Position numbers and translations under genes: made by a program
Shown: one piece after another, positions 36,075-48,499 of the stretch
Layout: every line of letters starts with the position of its first letter
Numbering within the stretch: position 1 is the first letter of the stretch
NCBI GenBank assembly: GCA_024663395.1
Contig: JANFAH010000006.1
Location: 1,240,001-1,304,000 of the forward strand
DNA: 64,000 nucleotides
Reading direction: 5' to 3'
Origin: Pisolithus tinctorius
Taxonomy: Eukaryota > Basidiomycota > Agaricomycetes > Boletales > Pisolithaceae
The notes under the pieces: model-generated
Database searches by the model: none
Seen by the model: only the letters and a program-made list of their open reading frames with translations
What the model was told of the DNA's origin: nothing

Positions 36075-36542
36075 TTAAAACTCGTGGTTCCGCAGCTGGT
36101 ACAACGTCTTGCCATAATACAAACCTGCAGCAGCACTCGTCGCAGCGAGTATAGCAGGGACCGGGCCCTTGGCCACACGGGGAAGCGAGGAAAGAAGTAA
36201 GAGGGCGGATGCACCTGGGCATCCGTGAATGAGGGGACACGACCTGATCCGGACGAAAGCGACATACCCAGGGCACCTTCTACGCCATTCGGGTGGCCCT
36301 TCTTAATGGCCTCGGCGCTCCAGAGGTACAACAGACCGACGCTGCCAATGTGTTAGAGGGCTGGGTGCAGTGACCAATAGCCACGTACCCAACGCCAGCA
36401 ACGAGGGACGGGACGGAGCGTGTGCGAACAAATCCAGTCACACCCCCAGCGAGACACAAGCCACCCATGGCGTACGCGGGAATGCCAGACTACATGATGA
36501 GCATGAAAGGCTATTGTCGTCGGTGAATGGAGAGCTTACCAT
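36075..36542 (-). CDS. TMEM14 family small membrane protein
   Basis: Short four-helix membrane protein; relatives sit in mitochondrial inner membrane or other organelle membranes. First exon is a lone ATG (36542-36540), second starts 36489 with SGIPAYAMGGLCLAGGVTG and VRTRSVPSLVAGVG, third reads VGLLYLWSAEAIKKGHPNGV, last GASALLLLSSLPRVAKGPVP ending YYGKTLYQLRNHEF. About 115 residues, the usual size. A TATATATATGG box lies at 36616-36606, about 65 bases upstream. Convergent with the eIF4E-like gene. Confidence 0.8.
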
Positions 36543-37040
36543 GTTGTACGAGTGTGGATGTTTCAGAGACGTTACAGTCTGAGTCTGGAACCCACAGCGG
36601 AGCTCCATATATATACGCCATTTTGGCAGGTTACTCACACCACACCCCGAAGTACATATTTCATGAAACTGGCATGTCTGCATGTCATCCATGGCAACTG
36701 TATAATGTAGCATAGAGAAAGGGATCAAATAACACATGTGTCGATGCATGCAAACAAGTCAAGAGTCGCTTCACTGCAGTCAGGAGGCATCCGCTTTGCC
36801 TCCCGGCCCTCCCCCTCCATGATACAGGCCCACCACTACCATGCTATGCTGGCTGTCTGGATATAAGTCCCATATACCGGGTGATTTACTTTTCTGGGTT
36901 GGGGTTCCTGGGTAATAAAAAAATCCGCATGTTAGCACCAACTCGATGAGAATAAAGAGACGGAGAACGAGATCAGATAGGAGCGAAAGACGTGATGATT
37001 GGGTGTCAACATGCGATATTCAGCGTGAACTATGCATAAT
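36543..37040. promoter_or_regulatory. Intergenic region upstream of TMEM14 gene
   Basis: About 500 bases between eS30 and the TMEM14 gene, both on the minus strand. Contains the TMEM14 TATA box and, at 36,795-36,822, a C-rich tract. No gene seen. Confidence 0.4.
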
Positions 37041-37416
37041 CGTTTGGGTTCATCTTGCATGCGGGTTCGAATCGATACGACATCGAAGTTCGAAGGGTCC
37101 AAAAGGGCAACAAAGTACTCACATTCTCCGTTTGCCCCCAGTGAGTGTTGTGACGTTCACGAATCTAAAAAATCATATACCATCAGAAATCTGCTTCGAT
37201 GGCATCAAAGCTGTCGTTCACTCACCTGCGGTTGTACAGGAGACGCTTCTTAGCACGGCCCTTTGGCGTTTTCTTCTTCTCCTGCTTCTCTACTTTGGGT
37301 GTTTGCGATTTAACCTTACCGGCTCGGGCGAGCGATCCGTGAACTGCACGCCGATAGCATCGTTTGTCACCGCAGTTAACTTCACCGACGTCCAAGGTTT
37401 ACACACCTTTGCCCAT
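37038..37416 (-). CDS. RPS30: 40S ribosomal protein eS30 (C-terminus uncertain)
   Basis: Short basic ribosomal protein. Exon 1 is ATGGGCAAAG (37416-37407); after the acceptor it reads [36 protein letters not shown], and after a second intron [14 protein letters not shown]. No ubiquitin-like FUBI part is visible upstream. Behind RRM the genome gives TGA at once (37118-37116), but a sequence starting ATGAACCCAAACG (37061-37038) reads MNPNDYA then stop, which is the expected end of fungal eS30; how it is joined is unclear (see findings). NDUFAF7 ends about 180 bases upstream on the same strand. Confidence 0.85.
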
Positions 37417-37597
37417 GTTGACAGCGTCTTGTGAACTAGGAGCCTTGTGTGCGGTAAGTGCAAGGTTCGTGTACTGTATAGTTTTAAGGCCCGTGAGAAA
37501 GGCTGACTAACACATACAACGCCACACCAACTCAGGGGCCAAAGAGCCAACATTCGCAATGAGTTCATAGCATCTTTCAAGTTCCTGGCACTCCACA

Positions 37598-39269
37598 TCA
37601 AAAAAGAACTTGGACATTCTTATAAAAGTCCAACATCGGGTTCTCCCCGTTCCTCAATTGCGTCTTCCCCAAATCAGCATATGTCCCCATGAACTCCGCG
37701 TGACTATAAACACTGCTCTTCCTCTCTCCGACAGCCAGACCACTCGCAGATGAAATACCGTCGTGTGGAGGACGGCGATTCGAAGGCGAAAAGAATTGCA
37801 TCCCGAGAGACAGAGGCGAGCTGCTCGACGCAAGAGGGGACATGCGGGAATGATCCAGATCATCCGCGTCAGCGACTATACCCGCTGGTTGTTCGAGGAT
37901 ATACTCGTACATATCTCGCAGGGGCTCGAAAGCTGTTGGGAAGAGGATATCAAAGTATCCTTGCCGAACGAAGAGTGTCTGACAGGGGACCATTGTACCA
38001 CGGATGCTGGTTTGTACAACAGGGGCATTGGCTCCCGAAATAGCATCGGGTAAGGAAGAGAAATCCGTAAGCAGAAGCCGATGTAAAGGAAAGTATAATT
38101 GAAGCACGCGTAGAAACGAGAGCATGCGCGTAGGGATATACTCTGGCGGCGAAAGATTTGGTGCGAACGGCAGCGATGCATATATCCGACGGAATGCGGA
38201 CGAGCGGAGGTACCAAGGAAGAGTGGGCTGGTGGCGGAGGCGACGGCGAAGCGACAGAAAGGACGATATGAGCGGATCGGTAATTCGCGTGTAGTATGGG
38301 ATGAATTCGCCGGCATCATCAACAGCAACCTCGCCTTGAAATGGCTCTAAGGTACGGACGTCGTACCGCACGACGTCATGGGCAAAATTATCTACCACCT
38401 CTGTCGCAAGAACATAACACGGCGCACGCTCTGTTTTTGTCCATGAGAAGATGCTGCGGTGATGGACGTTCACGGTCCGTTTGGTGTGACCAGCCCGACG
38501 GAGGCGCTCGCGCTGAATACGAGCCAAAGGCGCGCTGATTTCGATGATCGTGTACAATGTGCGGTCATAAACTTCCGGGAATTGTACGCGCAAGTAGTCG
38601 AGGATGTTCAGAGCGAGGGTGCCATTGCCTGCCCCGAGCTCATAGATTTTAAAGTCTTCATAGGGAAAGTATTTGAGAAGATACTCGGAGACAAGACATT
38701 GAGCAATGGCTTGACCATACCACGGCTTGCGTCTACTTAGCTACGAACGGGTATTCACGACAACCGGGACATACCTTGAACAACTCAGTCGGGGTGTGCC
38801 AGATCTGCCTTCCTGGTCCCTCCGTCTCGGTCACGTTGCCACACTCCATGTAGCGGCTCGCCACGGCCGACTCAAAGTGGGCACTATCTTTGAACTCATT
38901 AAAGTCGAAGCCTTCGTTCTCCTCGCCGGGAGCGGTAAGAATAGTGGCCTGCTTGGAGAAGTAGCCGTAGTAAGGGTTGTACAGTGCATCCTCGATGAAG
39001 TTGCGCACGAGCATGCGCACGCGTTTTGGGGGTACATGGTCACCGATACTCGCGAGCTCGTTCGCGGTTACGCGCGGGTAGGATAGATGCTCATCAGAGA
39101 CATCGGCCGAGAACGAAATGTTGGGATTGTAGTTGATTTTGTCCTTGTCGTGGTTGGACCGGCGAGAAGCGTTGTCTGACCACCATGGCAGCGATGATGA
39201 GAAGTACGCCTTGAGGTTCTGCCGTCGCCAGCAATGGCGACCAGCTTGGCCCAGCGACGCACGAAGCAT
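37598..39269 (-). CDS. NDUFAF7: Protein arginine methyltransferase, complex I assembly factor NDUFAF7
   Basis: SAM-dependent methyltransferase of the MidA/DUF185 group, in mitochondria needed for complex I assembly in organisms that have it. Exons 39269-38775 and 38725-37598, 540 residues. The N-terminus MLRASLGQAGRHCWRR looks like a mitochondrial presequence. NPYYGYFSKQATILTAPGEE and RQIWHTPTELFK/PWYGQAIAQ flank the junction; the SAM loop is IYELGAGNGTLALNIL. YVLATEVVDNFAHDVVRYD is the conserved acidic part. The symbol follows the human protein. Shares a 109-base promoter with MMS19. Confidence 0.87.
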
Positions 39270-39378
39270 GAACTTACGGGTTCCACTTTGCAAGGGTCGC
39301 GTCAGTATTAGCTGTGGCGATGTCGGTCATGTCGGGACTATTTGGAACTCTGAAATTGATCTAATCTCATCCACACCA
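39270..39378. promoter_or_regulatory. Shared divergent promoter NDUFAF7 / MMS19
   Basis: Only 109 bases separate the two start codons, so both genes must use overlapping promoter elements. NDUFAF7 assembles complex I, which contains Fe-S clusters, and MMS19 delivers Fe-S clusters to nuclear proteins. Co-control is an inference; no known motif was found. Confidence 0.5.
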
Positions 39379-42300
39379 ATGGAGGGACTGGAGCGTCACA
39401 TTCGCTCTTGGTTTGCCTCTGAAAAGGCGGCAGAGATAGAACATGTCATTTCGGGTATGTCCAACAGTAATGCGCTGGGATCGTCCTGTGAAGTTGAAGC
39501 GTCGAACCAGCATTATCATCCGGAGAATGTTCTCTCCTCGATATCGTCAAAGCATTGGGAGAGTATTTGACCTCGGAGGAGGATACTTTGCGCACGAAAG
39601 GAATGTGGGCTTCAAGTCCTGGAGCACTCTGACTTACGCGGTTGCAGGTGTCCAGTTTTTGTCGCTAGTCATTGAGGGATACCCAAAGGAAAAACTCAAC
39701 CGACAAGCAGGTACGCTATCTCTACCTACACACTCGCGGCTCATTATCATCATGCTTCAGTGCATGTTCTTGCAACTTTTTACTGCACGAAATTGGAGGA
39801 TACCGAAACGATCACGCCAGCTCTTAGAGGTCTCTCACATCTGGTCAAGTGCCCTGCACTGGCATCCTCTGACGTACCTGATCTTCTCAGCGCGTATGCT
39901 GTCCGCACTTTGTCCTTACTATTATTTTATCTCAAGTATCTATAGCATGTTCACCCACGTCAAGATGAGAGCGCTGGTCCAAACAACTCGTTTCTTCGTT
40001 TTCAACACCATCGACTCGCTACTAAAGAGTCACTCGGATGATCTCAAAGCCATGGGAGATCAGTTCGTGGCGGGCTATGCTGCTTTGGCATCGGGGGAAA
40101 AGGACCCCAGGAACCTGACGGTTGCCTTCGCCATTGCCCGCGTGATACTCACAGAATTCGATATCTCCAAGCACGTGGAGGTATGTGACCGGGGCGAGGT
40201 TTTAGTTGTCGGCTCACTCTCGCTTTTGGGGGTTTCTCTAGGATTATTTTGACATTACCTTCTGTTACTTTCCAATCACGTTCCGACCGCCGCCCAACGA
40301 TCCATACGGGATCAGTGCCGATGATCTCAAGTCTTCCTTGCTGTAAGCGTCCTTCCGCACCTTAATTAGTGCGAGCAGAAAATCACCCCGGAGGGTAACC
40401 ACTCGCATCGTTCTTTCCTGTAGACCGTGTTTAAGCGCAACTCCTGCTTTCGGCCGTCTTGGAGTTCCCCTCTTTCTGGAAAAACTCACCGCTGGGTCAC
40501 CTGTCACCAAGGTCAGTACGACCTGCGGATGTCACACTCGATCTCAACTCCTTCGACCTAGCGAGACACTCTCCGAGCTATGTCTCTGTGTCTGCCTGTC
40601 TATGGCCCGTCAGTGGCTCGTGAGTTTGGCCCAAAGTTATGGAGCGCCTTGAAGCTCGAGGTTCTGCAAGGTCACTTCAACCCTCTGAATAGATGTTTCT
40701 CATCAACCTTTAGATTTTCCAGCCAGTCGATCCTGCCACAGATAAGGCTTCGTTGGACACACTTCAAGTCTTCGTGCGCGTGTTGCAGTCTAATCCGATC
40801 GTCACTGACGAAGGTCAATCTAATGACATGGACGATCTTGTTCGGACAGTTTGCGTTGACTGTCTCGAAGCAATTGGCGAACCTGAAAAGCCGCAGGCAA
40901 AAGCCGGAATGAAGATTCTGTGTTCATTTCTTACCATTGCCCGTATGCTTATGCAGTATTCCTCATATCGCGTTTGTTGCAACTGACTGACGCTGATGTA
41001 GAAGACCTGTCGTCGTATGCAGTTGCACAGGCTGCAGACAAGCTAGTTACCATTTTCCACGACCCTATGGAAGTTTCGAATCGCCCATCCGTGATTACTC
41101 TTCTGACGGACCTTCTCAATTCCTTGGCACCACCTGAAGACCCGCCCACTCCTGATAAGCCCGTAGTAACAGAAAGTGGCTCTACCCCTTTGCTGCAAGA
41201 CCTGCTTGCTCCTTCGAAAGATGCCGTACTCGGACTGCTTATTGTCGGGCTTAAGGCTCCCACCACCCGAGTGCCAAGCCTCCACGGGCTGGCTGCATTA
41301 ATACGCATACCTTCTGCGGTGACAAAGGACGAGCTAGGGTACATAGTCTTGGAAGTGAGCGAGTTCGTCGGCAAAGAACCAGACGAGGCCGAGGATGTCA
41401 CGTTTGTCGCCGCACGTTTTCTACGCCATAAGTCCAGGCTCACCAATCTACAGTTCAGACGTACTGTCGCTACTGTCGTCTATTGCTATTCTCGCACCAC
41501 AACATCTCGCCTCACAGGTCCTCCCCCCTCTTTTCCTCGCGCTTCCCGACCGTGCTCCGCTACGAGATGCCCATTCACAGCGTACAGAGTATTGGCGCGC
41601 ACTGAGCTCTTTGAGTCAGCTATGTGCTCATCCAGAGCTATTCGAGACCTTCGTGATCCGGCTTACGACAAAATTGGACTTGCTCCGTTCCCCATTGCCC
41701 ACCACTTTAGCTAATCCTCCTCCCGCAGATATACCGGATGCGAAGGAAATGGAACCTGCTGCAGCATATGCTCACGCTATCCTGACTGCCCTCGCGAATA
41801 CACTGTCGGCGAAGGTTTCCAAATCACGTCCTGACGCGGACGTTCCAAAGTATATAAACACACTTCTGCCTCACTTGTTCCGACTATGCCTCGAGGCTGC
41901 CGTTGCAAATGACGAGCGAGTATTCGCAGACATTCGCCTCTTGCGTGTAGTCGCTCGTATAATAAGATTGGTCATTGAGGCGTCACCTACTGCGTGCGTT
42001 GTCTGTTCGATCTCTTTTGTCCTTGCTTCATAACATGATGTTTCAGGTCACAAAACAAATTTTTCAGTGGCCTGGACAGTGCTTATCTCGGCGGACAAGT
42101 AAAATCGATCACGGGCGGAGAGTTTGCCTTTTTGTCAGAGGAATTTAAACCGATGGATGTCTGTAACGTTTTTATTTCTTCATAAAACATCGTATATTTA
42201 CATTTTTATCAATAGGCAGGAGCAAGTACTCGCCAACGCAACACGGTGTTACTCTATGCAGCAGCACATGTCCCGATGAAAAGAGATGTAAGTCAGGAAT

Positions 42301-43726
42301 TGTTCATGTGCTTACATGGTCAACGCTCATTTCCACTAGGTTTCTTTAGATGCTATCAGGCTATCCAGGCGCCTCGCGGATCTCATAACTTGGTGCAGTT
42401 CTGATAACTGCACACCATCGCAGAGGGAGGCAGCGTCGCACGTGCTTGCTTCGTTGGTTAATAAGCGCGCTGACGGTATGGCTTCTATTGATTCGCCGAG
42501 CCCCTCATGTTTCAAACAATACGTTCTAGACATCCCTGAATTCTTAGACTATCTGCTTGATAACTATTGGTCCAACGTTGTCTACAACCGTACCATTTCT
42601 GTCGGCGACCGACGGAATGCAGTGGCACTCTGGGCTTCGGTATGGATTCTAAGCGTCCCAGTCCGCTACCATTTCAGATTATGATTAAAAAAATTTAGAT
42701 CACAAGAGCTTTACTCGTTCGATCGCATCCGTCCGCAATGGTCCTTACCGACAAGCTTTTTATTCTCATCGACGACGGAGACGACGTTGGCTGGGAAGCA
42801 GCACACGCACTTGGAATGCTAGCCACCAGGGATGAAGTTCTCACGAAACGCAACCACGCGATACTCAAGGTTCTAATTGTCCAAATACCACCCATCTTTA
42901 TCTGACGTTCCATTCGAATAGATATTGTATGCACAGAAGTACCTTGACGCCGTGCTCCCGAGGATATTAGAAGCAGCGCAAGCTGTTACTGGTGAGCTTT
43001 GCGCATCACAGGGCCCGAGATTAGATGGTTCATTGGATGTCCAGGATCCAGGCGAGAGGCGGCATACCTGGTCGCACTGGCATCTGTGTTAAACGCAGTT
43101 CCTAAAGCCTTGTACCTATCTCAAATGCCAAAGGTATGTTTGAAAACTGTGCAGTTGCCCCCGGTTGACATCATAATTTATAGTTAATGCCACTTCTCAT
43201 CCGTGGCCTCGGCCTAGAAGACCCTGCACTCCGCGTAGATATCATAAATATCTTGACGAACACCGTCGACGCCGCATCGGACGAGAAGAGTTCTCTAACA
43301 ACATATGCATCTGCGTTGGTCCTTGTAATGCTCAAGAACAGCATGGTGGCAGAAATGCCAGATTCCGTCAGTGTCTATTGCCAAGTAGCAGGCGTGCTCT
43401 GTTAACATTCGATGGAATACGTCACTATCGGTCCGCAGAGAGTTCGCATTGCAGCACTGAAATACCTTGCCCTCCTACCGGGAGTGATACGTTACGATAT
43501 CCTCCATCCTTACAAGGTTCAGGTACTGAAGGACCTTGGCAAGGTATTGGATGACCCACGGCGAGCGGTACGAAAGGAGGCAGTAGACGCAAGGTTCGTT
43601 TTTCGGTTCTCCGCGTTCCGCTCAACTGACCTGTAATGCATCTAGGACCAAATGGCAAGTTCATACGCGTGTTTCCCGTCTTCGCACTAACTGAAGAGCC
43701 GCTTTAGGTATAGGTATACGGGATGA
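39379..43726 (+). CDS. MET18: MMS19 / MET18, cytosolic Fe-S cluster targeting factor
   Basis: HEAT-repeat protein of the CIA targeting complex that passes Fe-S clusters to DNA repair and replication enzymes. Many short introns. Start MEGLERHIRSWFASEKAAEI. N-terminal MMS19 block: QDYFDIT-type junction followed by FPITFRPPPNDPYGISADDL, then ATPAFGRLGVPLFLEKLTAG. HEAT-like repeats run through 41,000-43,500 (e.g. LSSYAVAQAADKLVTIFHDP). The C-terminus RIAALKYLALLPGVIRYD, VRKEAVDARTKWYRYTG is typical. Final intron 43655-43707 begins GC; stop TGA 43724-43726. Individual exon borders in the middle are approximate. Confidence 0.87.
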
Positions 43727-44227
43727 ACGAATATACTAGACATATGGGAAAGACCATGCCGCTGACCGCTACGGCTACAGGCTGCGCAAGCCAATTTGCC
43801 GGAGGACCTAATCGCTAGCCATCGGATGTCGCGGTATAGTGGTAGCTACCATACACGTTGTACTTGAGAGCAAATATTTAGGTTGGGCTAGATGCCATGC
43901 GAGCAAGTCACTGCTATTGGAAGGCGTAACTAAACACGAGGCTGGGGTGCCTACAAAGTGCCTAAGGCTCTGTGATGAATTACTGTAATTTATCACCTTG
44001 CTCGTGAACCTGCAAAGCAAGATCCCCTAGTCTTGGTTTCGTTCACAAAACGTACACGAGAATAAATTCATGATAGCTCCTTTCACTATTACCCCATCCC
44101 CCGTTTCGAGTTAGTGCGTAATGCCTTCCTGATGAACATCCTCAGCGCTGCCCCCTGGTTTCAAAGCTGCGGCGATCGCGACGATACTACAGATCATCAG
44201 ACACCGACATCAACGAAACGGCAGCCG
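43727..44227. other. Intergenic, no gene seen
   Basis: About 500 bases between MMS19 and the deaminase-like gene. Contains short frames with no family similarity on either strand. Confidence 0.4.
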
Positions 44228-45543
44228 GCCATGCGAATATCTTGCTCGAACGAGCGCGTCTTTCAGAGCAGCTTCTAACTTCTCGATCAGTTTGGCTACT
44301 CAGCCCACCACTTACCCTACCACGATGTCAGCGAACACAGTAACCTGTTCATTCGCAAGGGCGCCAAAGCCACTCTTGTGCTCTCAACACTATCGGTGGC
44401 ACTGACGACAGGCAAGCCTGGAGAGGTCTTCACAGTTGCATTCGACAAGCGTGAGTGTTTCACACTTGTCTTTGCAAAGAACGACACTACGGTCACCATC
44501 GAAGACGATCGGGCTGTGCGTGACTGGTTCAGTGCGATCACCAGCCCCGAAACTAAAGATGCACACAATGTTCTGCCTTTTCCGTTTTCTCGTTGCAGGC
44601 AGAACATCGAGAAGCGGGTCACGAAGATGCTTGAAGCCACGACCACATTCTCGCTTGACCTCCCAACAATCCTACGGGGTTACGAGCCCTCATCTTCCAT
44701 CGAGTAATTCCCCAACTCTGTACTGTATCGCGAGGCGGCGTATCGTGGCGAGGTACCCCTCTTTCCGCGAATGATGTCTAGTCTTTTGGCGTAAATTGTG
44801 ATACTGGCTAAAGATTTCAACCGCCAGGGTGTTGATCTCTTCCTGCTGCTCGGGGGAGGGGGACCACTCCCGTCCTCCAGAAATCCCGTCTCCTACGTTC
44901 GCTTTGCGAAGCCACCTATACTAAACTGCGGGCACAGGCGGAAAGGCCAACCCGTTGCCTTGCTAAGGTTTCCCAGTACAGCATCGAAGTTAATGACCTG
45001 ATTACGCATACGGGGCGTTAACTATCGTTGGGTTGAGGCCATCACTGGCACTGGCGAGACTACCATCAAACTTAGTGACGACCTGGAGGCCATATCATGT
45101 GCCCTACAATTCCTTCTCACAGAGAACTGTATTCAGGTTGTGCGAGAAGTTCCCAAACATGGAAGAAGGGCAGCACAATAACTGTATCCTCGAGACCCGG
45201 CTTCATGCGGAAAATCGCGTCGTGTCTGATCTCGACAACCCGCTCATTGCTTCGGACCATCGATACCGGGAACAACAACCTATTGGATGTAGCAAACAGA
45301 GTTGCCCGTACTGCGCCCTGTGGATCGAAACATAATTAGACATTCGGCACCAGGTGGCTCCTATGGTAAGCCATGTGCTACCTGGGCTCTCCCTGGTTGC
45401 TTGTATGGGCATGCTCGTGTGGGGGATGGGAGCACTGTCGATGCAGCTGTCTGCCACGTATGTAGTACGAGAGATTGCAATCATTTTAGGTTGGCATCAC
45501 TTTGCAGCTCCACACATTTGTTTGCAGGAGACGGTCGAGGAAT
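44228..45543 (+). CDS. OTT_1508-like deaminase family protein (exons approximate)
   Basis: Accessory protein of fungi with a cytidine-deaminase-like zinc site. Readable exon pieces: about 44293-44706 with FIRKGAKATLVLSTLSVALT and PGEVFTVAFDKRECFTLVF; about 44893-45015 with SLCEATYTKLRAQAERPTRC; about 45015-45120 with NYRWVEAITGTGETTIKLSD; 45140-45332 with ETRLHAENRVVSDLDNPLIA and IGCSKQSCPYCALWIE; and about 45340-45540 with APGGSYGKPCATWALPG. The HAE and PYC/CxxC residues are the expected zinc ligands. Splice junctions and the start could not be fixed, and frameshifts cannot be excluded. The family name follows Pfam usage; many such genes in basidiomycetes sit in variable regions. Confidence 0.55.
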
Positions 45544-45632
45544 AATATCCACCAAGATGGGGAAATGCATTTTAGTTCATTGTCTAGTCCCCAACGCCAG
45601 AGCGTATGGTATAAACGCGGAATAAGTCAAGT

Positions 45633-47717
<2,085 letters not shown>

Positions 47718-47874
47718 GGTCGCGACAGAGAAAGAATTGGGATGAGGCGTAGGGAATTCTCGGGTTCTCGACCCAAAAGGTGAATTTTAAATCGCCGCCT
47801 CAATCGCTTCGGAGCGTGACTAAGCGTGACTCCGTGTCACACACACGCTTCTGCTACTCAGCACTCTCCGCACG
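47718..47874. promoter_or_regulatory. Bidirectional promoter ATP1 / bL21m with tandem AGCGTGACT
   Basis: 157 bases between the two start codons, both genes nuclear and mitochondrial in destination. Contains AGCGTGACT twice, at 47813-47821 and 47823-47831, followed by CCGTGTCACACACACGC. Likely shared control; the factor is unknown. Confidence 0.5.
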
Positions 47875-48401
47875 ATGGCGGCCAGCTGGCACATTCGTAA
47901 TTGGCTGTCCCATCACGTTCGTAGAGGTAAAGCAGTCGTGTTTTTCTCGACGAAAGCGACCCGTTTATTGACGTTTATCAAGTCACGGCCACTCGGGCCA
48001 TTCACGCCCAGTCAGTCCTGCCCGGCACGACCTCTGCCGCACTCCAAGCCATCCGAACCCAGCCATCTCAGTACATCGTGGCCTCTCTAGTCGGAAGAAA
48101 ATTCATTCTTACCCCCCGCGATCTTCTCACCGTACCGCACATCAAGGACGTTAGCGTCGGTGACGTCCTCGTGCTCAAGGACATACATGAAGTAGGGTCA
48201 CGCGACTACACCCTAAGGGGAGACCCTCTCATCCCAACGGGACGCGTCAAAGTGGAGGCAACAGTGGTTGAACACACAAAGGGGGCTATGGAGGTTGTCT
48301 TCAAGAAGAAACGGCGAAAGGGTTATCAAAAGACTATCAAAAACAAGCACCCTTACACTCGTCTACGCATAGGCTCCATACAGTTTTCGGACAGTCCATA
48401 G
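47875..48401 (+). CDS. MRPL49: Mitochondrial large ribosomal subunit protein bL21m
   Basis: Mitoribosomal protein. Exon 1 47875-47926 (MAASWHIRNWLSHHVRR), exon 2 47983-48401; 156 residues. The presequence continues through TATRAIHAQSVLPGTTSA. The L21 core reads QYIVASLVGRKFILTPRDLL, VPHIKDVSVGDVLVLKDIHE and RRKGYQKTIKNKHPYTRLRI, ending SIQFSDSP. The acceptor CAAG/TCACGG was chosen because it alone joins the frame. Convergent with PRP40, 98 bases apart. Confidence 0.9.
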
Positions 48402-48499
48402 TGCTCACTATGCCATAGGAAATTCTTTTCCATTCATCTACGTACATACGAAAGCATCCACTAGCCCGAGATTATACTGCATGTTACTATGATAATTGC

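Noticed and set aside
37060..37076. GGTTCGAATC resembling a tRNA B box
   Set aside because: No A box or cloverleaf at the right distance; it lies in the 3' part of eS30.
39292..39350. Longer first exon for NDUFAF7 (ATG near 39,333 reading MTDIATANTDATLAKWN and a GTAAGT donor)
   Set aside because: The splice phase does not fit the downstream exon, while ATG 39,269 gives a good mitochondrial presequence.
43830..43880. GGTATAGTGGTAG resembling a tRNA A box
   Set aside because: No matching B box or acceptor stem downstream.
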